A stretch of 26,138 bases of DNA from Paulinella micropora (lineage: Eukaryota; Cercozoa; Imbricatea; Euglyphida), in assembly GCA_009731375.1 (NCBI GenBank), contig BJOX01000333.1:116554-142691 (forward strand), written 5' to 3'. Below are positions 20,354 through 26,138 of this stretch, piece after piece (the first letter of the stretch is position 1; each line of letters opens with the position of its first letter). The notes under the pieces are model-generated. The model made no database searches and was not told the DNA's origin. It saw only the letters and a list, made by a program, of their open reading frames with translations. Made by a program: the position numbers and the translations under genes.

Positions 20354-20713
20354 AGACTCGGGGAACCGCTCACTCTTAGAGGGACAACCCACAGACAGCC
20401 AGACTTTCTACAACGTGGATTTTGGGTAGGACTCTTGTCAGATTCCCAATGATCAGGGGATAGATATTAATAATTAGGTGATTAGATTGCCGAACTACAA
20501 GCTGTGGAGATGTAGGTAGCACCTCTGGTTTCGCTTAGTCTGTTATTTTGTGCACTGTTGTTCCTGTAGCGCCGGCTTTAGTTGATATAGTGCAGCTATA
20601 TAGCCGAAGTCCACTGGAGACGTAGGGTAGCTCACTTTGCGCTTTGCTCATTTTTCTAATTTAGTTGTTAGTAGCACGGTATGATTAGACACTGACTCGT
20701 AAGGAATTCTAAT
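20354..20713 (+). other. 3' untranslated region of the retrotransposon
   Basis: About 360 bases between the Pol stop and the polypurine tract. No open frame with coding character. It contains the IR-like words AGCTATATAGC (20593-20603). I see nothing else definite. Confidence 0.6.
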
Positions 20714-20724
20714 TAAGGGGAGCA
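20714..20724 (+). promoter_or_regulatory. Polypurine tract
   Basis: TAAGGGGAGCA directly before the 3' LTR. Copia elements prime plus-strand DNA synthesis from such a purine run just upstream of the LTR. Short but in the right place. Confidence 0.65.
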
Positions 20725-20725
20725 T

Positions 20726-21058
20726 TGGATTGGGCCTTCCTCCTCAGCTATGTACATATTGTTATTTTATACTTTAGTCTCATTCGTTACGATTAGTAGT
20801 ATTATTAGTTATTAATAGTCATTTAGAGTATCTTTTCTAGTACTGATAGCACTAGCTTTTTACCATTACAATTATTGCCAATATCAGGCCGTTTCGTGAG
20901 TCATTTTCTTGAGGTACATCTTTTGTGTGACGTCGGCAGTTAGACTGGCGGGGATTATTCAGTATTGTTAAATTCTTTGTGGGAAGCAGTTAGCCGGTAG
21001 GAGGGGGACGCACCTAGTTCCGGTCGCCGTTTGCAGAAGTCGCGAGGGTTTTCTCACA
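20726..21058 (+). repeat. 3' LTR
   Basis: Starts TGGATTGGGCC after the polypurine tract and ends TTTTCTCACA, matching the 5' LTR throughout. The two LTRs differ by about 8 percent in substitutions, plus indels such as CA near 12229, GAGT near 12340, TACG near 12398 and a GGGG insertion near 21004. Confidence 0.88.
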
Positions 21059-21079
21059 ACGGAAGGTAGGCTGAACGTA

Positions 21080-21328
21080 TTGCTGTTGACATTCAAGACA
21101 ACAAAAAAAATTGATTTTTGTTTTGGTTGGAATTTCAGTTTTGGTTCGAATTTTGATTTTGGGTGAAAATTTGAATTTTCAAATTAACGGCTATATTCGT
21201 CCGCAGAATATCGAAAATTTTCGCGAGATGTTACCGTTAAATTTGAAAATTTGAATTTTTGTCACAAAAATGAAAAACTGTCACAAAAATGAAAAACTAA
21301 TTTTTGTTGTCTTGAATGTCAACAGCAA
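21080..21328. mobile_element. 249-bp inverted-repeat element (MITE-like) with TA flanks
   Basis: The first 28 bases (from TTGCTGTTGACATTCAAG) are exactly complementary to the last 28 (ending CTTGAATGTCAACAGCAA). A TA dinucleotide stands on each side (21078-21079 and 21329-21330), as for TA-target elements of the Tc1/mariner kind. The inside is AT-rich, with further inverted words (AATTTTCAAATTAACGG against CCGTTAAATTTGAAAATT) and a direct repeat GTCACAAAAATGAAAAACT twice (about 21260-21298). There is no coding capacity, so it would depend on a transposase from elsewhere. It starts 21 bases after the 3' LTR. Confidence 0.85.
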
Positions 21329-21330
21329 TA

Positions 21331-21730
21331 TTAATAGTTCAAAGGAATGTCTGGATTCAAACTATCCTTACAGCCTGGCACAGCAAAAGAACCAGAACAC
21401 CTTGCTACTATGATTTTGTTAATCCTCCACTCAGCTGTGGAAATTTCTGTTGGAAGAAAGCCTCACCGAATTCTCTGACTGAAACTCGACACTCTAACCT
21501 GAAGGAAGTTCTGCTCTCCAGAAAAATTCCGAGAAAATGTGCTTTAAAAACCGTGAAAAATCAAGTTGGACCCTATTTTTCAATTTCACATTTAAGTCAC
21601 TTCCAGGTAAGCTATGACATCCTGGTTTTCGCAGATCGCTTCAACTCTTGGTTTACTCATCTGTTGCGTAGTACAGCATTTTTACGATTGGTACTGATGT
21701 TTTATTCAAGTTGAAATCCAGCCTATGATC
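21331..21730. other. Unique sequence, possible coding on + strand, weak
   Basis: An open + frame from the inverted-repeat element to 21714 covers this stretch, but its start lies in the element and it has no recognised motif. A consensus donor CCAG|GTAAGC at 21604-21611 could end an exon. I cannot support a gene. Confidence 0.25.
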
Positions 21731-21734
21731 CACA

Positions 21735-21815
21735 ACTTCATGTGGATCATGGCCAGGCAAGGGTTAGAACCTCGTATGGCAAGCACGCACGCCACTAGCC
21801 TCAAGAGCGTATAAT
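21735..21815 (-). mobile_element. Possible tRNA-like SINE remnant
   Basis: On the - strand, reading from about 21812, GAGGCTAGTGGCGTGCGTGC resembles an A box region and GAGGTTCTAACCC, about 30 bases later, resembles a B box (GGTTCGAACCC with one change). A hairpin GATCCACA...TGTGGATC lies just beyond (21727-21749). The spacing fits a tRNA head, but I see no tail and no acceptor-stem pairing. Confidence 0.3.
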
Positions 21816-22207
21816 TCTAGTATTGTGATTACTACAGCGGACACATCCCTCGAAGCCTCTTAAGGCAACCAGGCAGGACGCTTTTGCAGTGTACACCAAT
21901 ATCAGTTTTCTCCTACACGTAGCCCCAAAAAATCATGCAGATCCACCACTCCTCCAAAGAAGGCCTACACGCGCAACATTGCAGAGAATCTATTAATAAC
22001 GATTTGTTTGAGTGGATGTCATATACCCTCAGCTCACCCCATGACTGGGATATTTCTTGGGACGGCACCACAGTAGACATTGCGTCTCGTGGACACGCAG
22101 TAGTCTACCACCCACAACACAACCATAACTGAAAACGAGACTCTCTTCCCCCCCCCCCCCTGGTTTCCCCTTTTTCTTGGAGGATAGAATACACTACTCT
22201 TTTCCAG

Positions 22208-22369
22208 GTGAACGCCAAAACGTGAGTATATGACAAAAACGTTTTCTGTTGATATGTTACACGATCCTTTCACAGGTAAACGCTAAGGCACTATGTACCT
22301 GCTTCAATTTTTCCAAAGAATTCACCTGTGAAGAAGGAACCTCCTGCAAGCATATGGAATTACGTGAAC
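22208..22369 (+). CDS. Candidate exon with CCCH-like zinc finger, plus its echo
   Basis: Exon 22276-22369: acceptor CCTTTCACAG, donor GTAAGA. It reads VNAKALCTCFNFSKEFTCEE then GTSCKHMELRE. Cysteine spacing C-x8-C-x5-C equals that of the CCCH fingers in the retrotransposon Gag (FSKE in both), but the His comes two residues after the third Cys instead of four, so zinc binding is uncertain. A short copy of the exon start (CAG|GTGAACGCCAAAAC|GTGAGT, 22205-22227) lies just upstream, the same echo pattern as in the 66-10785 gene. The - strand also has an open segment here (GSFFTGEFFGKIEA), which I think is the shadow. Confidence 0.4.
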
Positions 22370-22861
22370 GTAAGATAGCTACCATGCCCATATGATCAAG
22401 AAGCGTGGATATGTATTTTAGTGTATTACTATACTCGGAGGCAATGTTGCTATGTTTCTCGATGTTTTTACCAGGGGCAATGGCGGCAGCAGTGTCGATG
22501 TACTCACACTTGAGGTAATCTAGAAAGATCACAGCATGTGTCGGGGGGCGTTTTTGATAAGACCGTGCGCAGCAAAGTGTAGATGGATAGATAAATATGT
22601 GCATGCGGGGAGGGTTTACATTGCGCGGGGCCGAACTGGCCGTTTATGGTGGTATCGCAAGGTGACCCGGAATCCTTCAAACAGAAACACGCATCAACAT
22701 TAATAAAAATGTGTTCCAGCGAGGGCGAGGCAGAGACAGAATCATTAGGCTAGGATGTACCTTGGTGCAGCAAGGCCACTTTTTACCTCCAGTGAAACTT
22801 GGGTCCGAACCAGAAGGTCCAAGGTTTGAGAACTAACACAGGCACATAAGAACTGTGTCCT
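22370..22861. other. No gene supported
   Basis: About 490 bases of unique sequence. Possible - strand exon 22472-22517 (acceptor TTTCTAG, reads YLKCEYIDTAAAIAP, donor GTAAAA) and possible + strand mini-exon after TTTTTACCTCCAG (22790). Neither is strong enough to assign. Confidence 0.3.
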
Positions 22862-22885
22862 GTGTCAAGGCTGCGGAAGAGCTGT

Positions 22886-23040
22886 TGGCATCGCGCTACC
22901 TGCAACAAGCCGTTCGACGTTTTCTCGAAAGCGAACAGGAAACTGCGCAAGCACACAAGCAGTGTGAGGTCCTTGAACCAGATAGAAAATAAACGACGAG
23001 AATTGCAAAAAATGGGCGCAAAGGAAAGCAGCAAGTGGGT
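22886..23040 (+). other. Candidate helical coding segment, frame-disrupted
   Basis: After GTGTCAAG (22869) one + frame reads AAEELLASRYLQQAVRRFLE and SEQETAQAHKQCE to about 22970; the frame one base away then reads IENKRRELQKMGAKESSKW to 23039, before the donor GTATGT. Both are charged and helix-like, as if one exon had suffered a single-base change near 22970-22985. On the - strand a phase-0 exon (22900-22971, DLTLLVCLRSFLFAFEK) is also possible. The amino-acid make-up favours the + strand. No family recognised. Confidence 0.35.
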
Positions 23041-23164
23041 ATGTGGTGTGGCGTCCAGTACTATGTGAAGCCTGCGGGAATGTTGGGAGGGGTCCCGGTA
23101 GCTGCATATTGATTCTAGACACATGCATGCGGGAGTTCATATAGATGTACATGTATTTACATAC

Positions 23165-23386
23165 CACTGCATCGGCCACGATTTGGCACATTTCCTGAAA
23201 GCACGCAAAAACGCATGAGATGAACGAACTGTCAATCACTGCCCTTACCCATGTGGAGTACTGTGGGTTGTCAGAGTTGATCTCTTGGGGACAGGATCGC
23301 TGAAAGGTGTCCAAGTAGATGGCTTCTGGCGACGGCACGCCTGTCGGCAACCCCAGACGAAAACTGTACCCCGCCCCCTCTCCCAA
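23165..23386 (-). CDS. Candidate - strand exons of an unrecognised gene
   Basis: Reading leftward: an open segment from about 23386 to 23249 with LPTGVPSPEAIYLDTFQRSC and PQEINSDNPQYSTW, then a donor GTAAGG, then a 30-base exon 23194-23165 (acceptor TGCTTTCAG, EMCQIVADAV, donor GTATGT), both in phase 0. The 54-base intron between them is itself open, so retention would not stop translation. A + strand frame with ATG at 23319 (MASGDGTPVGNPRRKLYPAP) overlaps. I favour the - strand because of its paired consensus splice sites. Confidence 0.4.
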
Positions 23387-23559
23387 ACAGGCTCCCTCCC
23401 GCCTCTTGTCCTCTCAGTCCAACATGCGGGTACAGACCTCCGCCTTTTCCGTCTTTGCCAGCGTCTTTTCCGTCTTTGCCATCCTGCACAACAAAAGGCA
23501 CAACTGGCAGCTGCATACCCAAAGAGATTGTGTGTGTGTGGGGGGGGGGTGTGGGGGTT

Positions 23560-23796
23560 GTAACCCTTCTCGCTGCAGTTTGAATGCTTGTCGACATCGC
23601 GCTCTCGCCAGCTGCAGGGCCGGTCCAGTGTTTGCCGATTGCAGCCCCTGCATAGATTGCCGCACGAAAAGCATGTCAACAAGGGTACGTCACCCAGGAG
23701 CAAGCATACATGCACACTTTCTCATACCACCGATGATGCCAGCACCAAGCACCAGCCCCGCTACGCCTAGTAGCTTGGCAAAACCAACACCGCGCC
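23560..23796 (-). CDS. Candidate upstream - strand exons with a hydrophobic segment
   Basis: Exon 23796-23694 (acceptor TATTGGCAG, donor GTGACG) reads RGVGFAKLLGVAGLVLGAGI then IGGMRK, a glycine-rich hydrophobic stretch long enough for a membrane helix. Exon from about 23655 (acceptor CTATGCAG) to about 23572 is open in two frames (GLQSANTGPALQLARARCRQ, or GCNRQTLDRPCSWRERDVDK), and the phase from the preceding exon fits the second. These could be upstream exons of the segment at 23165-23386, but the link passes through a GA- and CA-rich stretch I cannot resolve. Confidence 0.3.
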
Positions 23797-23829
23797 CTGC
23801 CAATACATACGAGACAAAAGTCACACAGG

Positions 23830-24622
23830 TTCGATGCTTAGTCGCAATTAGTGTCGTGACTGATCTGAGGTCTTTGATTTGAAAAGACGGGACAAGGGCT
23901 TGCACATGATGCGCTCAGCATGATGATAAGATCGTAGTCCTACTGGCTCAACAGTTGATCATGAGCACCTTTGGAATGAGGGATCTGAGCGATCAAAGAA
24001 CCGTCTTCGCAATTCTCGGTCTGCATGTCGTTCGGAGCTTAGCCTGCCCACAGAGACATTACTGATTGCAAGAAAGATATAACGCAGGGAAGGGAGGGAG
24101 GTTTAGTGCTGGAGTCTGGAGGAAGGCTGCGCCAGCAAACACTTCATTGTTGCGTGGGTGCCAAGGTACGGGCAAACAGGTGTCGTTTTCCGACCGTTGC
24201 TGTTTTCCTACCTACTTACCTCCTTGCCTACCTTGCTACCGTCTACCGTGAGCTATCTCGTCTCGTCTTACTGCATGGTGAGCTACGGTGTCCGAAATCC
24301 TGGTCTCCTGGTGTGGTCAGGTCTGGTCACACTGCTTTGGTTGTTTTTTCTGGTCGTGATCCTGTCTCGGCTGCTTTGCAACTTCTGAATAATGGCAAAA
24401 ACTGATTCAAAACAACGCAGGCCAAAACTGCAACGGTCGTGTTCGGATATGAAAAACATTGGCAAGTAAGACAATTCAGGCCATTAATGCCAAATTGATT
24501 AATGCCCTGGATTATCTTTTTGCCAATTATTCATGCTGGGTTGCCTTCAGGTCCTTCGGGTAAACTTTGGTGAAATCATTTGACCAACGCCGTGACCAGT
24601 AGAGTGGAACGGGCCCGACCCA
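23830..24622. other. Unique sequence without a gene I can support
   Basis: About 790 bases. Short open frames exist on both strands, including + frames over 24066-24405, but they lack motifs and paired splice sites. TACC/TTGC words at 24208-24245 are a short, degenerate version of the TACC repeats seen earlier. Confidence 0.4.
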
Positions 24623-24630
24623 TTTGAATC

Positions 24631-25527
24631 CTTTTTCTTCTTCTTCTTCTTCTTCTTCTTCTTCTTCTTCTTCTTCTTCTTCTTCTTCTTCTTCTTCTTC
24701 TTCTTCTTCTTCTTCTTCTTCTTCTTCTTCTTCTTCTTCTTCTTCTTCTTCTTCTTCTTCTTCTTCTTCTTCTTCTTCNNNNNNNNNNNNNNNNNNNNNN
24801 NNNNNNNNNNNNNNNNNNNNNNNNNNNNNNNNNNNNNNNNNNNNNNNNNNNNNNNNNNNNNNNNNNNNNNNNNNNNNNNNNNNNNNNNNNNNNNNNNNNN
24901 NNNNNNNNNNNNNNNNNNNNNNNNNNNNNNNNNNNNNNNNNNNNNNNNNNNNNNNNNNNNNNNNNNNNNNNNNNNNNNNNNNNNNNNNNNNNNNNNNNNN
25001 NNNNNNNNNNNNNNNNNNNNNNNNNNNNNNNNNNNNNNNNNNNNNNNNNNNNNNNNNNNNNNNNNNNNNNNNNNNNNNNNNNNNNNNNNNNNNNNNNNNN
25101 NNNNNNNNNNNNNNNNNNNNNNNNNNNNNNNNNNNNNNNNNNNNNNNNNNNNNNNNNNNNNNNNNNNNNNNNNNNNNNNNNNNNNNNNNNNNNNNNNNNN
25201 NNNNNNNNNNNNNNNNNNNNNNNNNNNNNNNNNNNNNNNNNNNNNNNNNNNNNNNNNNNNNNNNNNNNNNNNNNNNNNNNNNNNNNNNNNNNNNNNNNNN
25301 NNNNNNNNNNNNNNNNNNNNNNNNNNNNNNNNNNNNNNNNNNNNNNNNTTCTTCTTCTTCCTTCTTCTTCTTCCTTCTTCTTCTTCCTTCTTCTTCTTCC
25401 TTTTTCTCTTCCTTCTTCTTCCTTCTTCTTCTTCTTCTTCTTCTTCTTCTTCTTCTTCTTCTTCTTCTTCTTCTTCTTCTTCTTCTTCTTCTTCTTCTTC
25501 TTCTTCTTCTTCTTCTTCTTCTTCTTC
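24631..25527. repeat. (TTC)n array with 570-N gap
   Basis: Pure TTC before the gap (about 24631-24778) and TTC mixed with TTCC after it (25349-25527). Gap 24779-25348. The long Ser, Phe or Leu frames are repeat translations. On the - strand this is GAA, a purine tract that can form triplex DNA. Confidence 0.97.
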
Positions 25528-25667
25528 GCCTTTAATTTAATGAAGTTACTTTTACAAGTGATCTCTGGTCATCCATACAAATCGTTAGCACGAAGGCCAT
25601 TGATTTAACTAAGACGGAGACCCTTATATTAATATAAAAAATTATTGAAGTAACGTTGCAATATATT
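25528..25667. other. AT-rich spacer
   Basis: About 140 bases of unique AT-rich sequence between the TTC array and the - strand SINE-like tail. Nothing definite. Confidence 0.5.
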
Positions 25668-25794
25668 AAAGTAATAATAATAATAATAATAATAATAGTG
25701 TATCTCCTGCCAATTGCTGAGCCAAAAGGCCATGTGCATCCAGTCCTCCATTCCATAAGGAAAGTCTCCACACCAATCGGTGGAATAAAGGAAG
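25668..25794 (-). mobile_element. Second copy of the SINE 3' end, cut by gap
   Basis: Read on the - strand, the segment ends CTCAGCAATTGGCAGGAGAT, ACACTATT and then ATT repeats (25696 down to 25668). The SINE at 6981 ends ATCAGCCATTGACAGAGAAG, CACTATT and TTG/ATT repeats. ATGGAGG also precedes both. So both seem to carry the same 3' end. The 5' part would be to the right, where a 10-N gap starts at 25795; no tRNA head is visible. Confidence 0.5.
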
Positions 25795-25831
25795 NNNNNN
25801 NNNNATAATAATAGGCTTCGGCTTCCTCAGA

Positions 25832-26138
25832 CTATAGCATCAGATCCAGATCCTGGACATGTGCCTCCATTGGGTCACCGGGGTCAGCCGATCCCAACGC
25901 ATTGTCAGAACACCAAACAGACATAGCAGCAACAGCAACAGCAGGGGCAGATGGGGGCTGTGAAGTGCATGAAGAGCTAGATGCGAGGGTGTTAGCTGAA
26001 GAGAAGAACTCGGAGACACTACGCTGCGCTCCCGAACCCCTCTCTCTAGCCAGGACGTCCACACTGCGCGGACGGCCGCGCCGCGCAACATCAACGTCAC
26101 TTGGGGGAGAGGGTGGGACAGAAGCTGATGGAACCTCA
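25832..26138 (-). CDS. C-terminal part of a - strand reading frame, unknown
   Basis: Open from the right window edge (EVPSASVPPSPPSDVDVARR) to a stop at 25832-25834. About 100 residues, rich in Ser, Ala and Pro with a basic patch ARRGRPRS and a C-terminus ending DPMEAHVQDLDLML. No known domain. High GC near the edge and the lack of interruptions favour coding, but composition alone could leave such a frame open. Confidence 0.4.
   Translation of the reverse strand, partial: EVPSASVPPSPPSDVDVARRGRPRSVDVLARERGSGAQRSVSEFFSSANTLASSSSCTSQPPSAPAVAVAAMSVWCSDNALGSADPGDPMEAHVQDLDLML

Larger units (their letters stand above)
12144..21058 (+). mobile_element. Ty1/copia-class LTR retrotransposon, nearly full length, frame-disrupted
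   Basis: Direct repeats of about 330 bp at 12144-12474 and 20726-21058 bound an internal region with a primer binding site, Gag, protease, integrase, reverse transcriptase and RNase H in that order, which is the Ty1/copia (Pseudoviridae) arrangement. About nine frame changes and one TGA interrupt the 7.1 kb coding region. Target-site duplication: none found with the boundaries I chose, and the 5' edge of the first LTR is uncertain by about 10 bases. GC content is much higher inside than in the flanks (coding part), typical of an inserted element. It lies between the repeat-rich gene and unique sequence. Confidence 0.93.

Noticed and set aside
12134-21070. Target-site duplication of the retrotransposon
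   Set aside because: I compared AATTAAT/TTAGA before the 5' LTR with ACGGAAGG after the 3' LTR and found no 4-6 base match; the 5' border is uncertain.
21921-22134. Minus-strand terminal exons (22134-22045 reading MVVLWVVDYCV, then 21972-21921 ending in a stop)
   Set aside because: Phases fit a - strand chain, but one link of that chain (22349-22307) lies opposite the zinc-finger exon that I consider real on the + strand, so the chain is probably coincidence.
24624-25535. Ser-rich and Leu-rich 303-codon frame
   Set aside because: It is a translation of the TTC array and of 570 unknown bases.
25700-25730. U2 snRNA or dinoflagellate spliced-leader match (GGCCTTTTGGCT on the - strand)
   Set aside because: Only about 12 bases agree with the U2 5' region and fewer with the spliced leader; the word is a simple self-complementary hairpin, and the context fits the SINE 3' end better.

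Overview
This window is nuclear DNA of a eukaryote. It has GT-AG introns, dense microsatellites, a tRNA-derived SINE, a Ty1/copia-class LTR retrotransposon and a small inverted-repeat element. I see no bacterial operon layout. The copia polyprotein is divergent, its Gag zinc fingers are unusual, and the exons are tiny; I would guess a protist alga (chromerid, dinoflagellate or stramenopile), but nothing here fixes the taxon. Six N runs are assembly gaps: 1611-2237, 4674-4683, 7824-7833, 9487-9922, 24779-25348 and 25795-25804. All but the one at 7824 and the one at 25795 lie inside simple repeats.

Region 1 (1-10785, + strand). At first sight this is wall-to-wall TATC, TATG, TACC, CT and CA repeats. 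Between the repeats I can pick out fifteen short exons (34-124 bp) with GT-AG borders, ending in a TAA at 10783-10785. Between the two gap-interrupted places the intron phases fit at every junction, giving about 360 visible residues of one gene truncated at the left window edge. I do not recognise the protein. It has a short coiled-coil-like part, a Ser/Ala/Pro-rich part and a beta-strand-like C-terminal part. Most striking, many exons are accompanied in the adjoining intron by degenerate partial copies of themselves ('echoes'), each framed by microsatellite. A tRNA-derived SINE sits in one intron (6981-7209).

Region 2 (10786-12143). Pyrimidine-rich triplet repeats (10914-11215), then AT-rich sequence with no gene I can support.

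Region 3 (12144-21058, + strand). A nearly full-length copia-type retrotransposon: two LTRs of about 330 bp, an initiator-tRNA-Met-like primer binding site, a 730-nt leader, Gag with two CCCH fingers plus CCHC knuckles, then protease, integrase, reverse transcriptase and RNase H in copia order. The reading frame changes about nine times and there is one in-frame TGA near the end, so the copy as assembled cannot make one polyprotein. The LTRs differ by about 8 percent.

Region 4 (21059-26138). A 249-bp inverted-repeat element with TA flanks lies 21 bp after the 3' LTR. It is followed by unique sequence with candidate exons whose strand is partly ambiguous (22200-23800), a large TTC array with a gap, a second copy of the SINE 3' end on the - strand (about 25668-25794), and the C-terminal end of a - strand reading frame running off the right edge.
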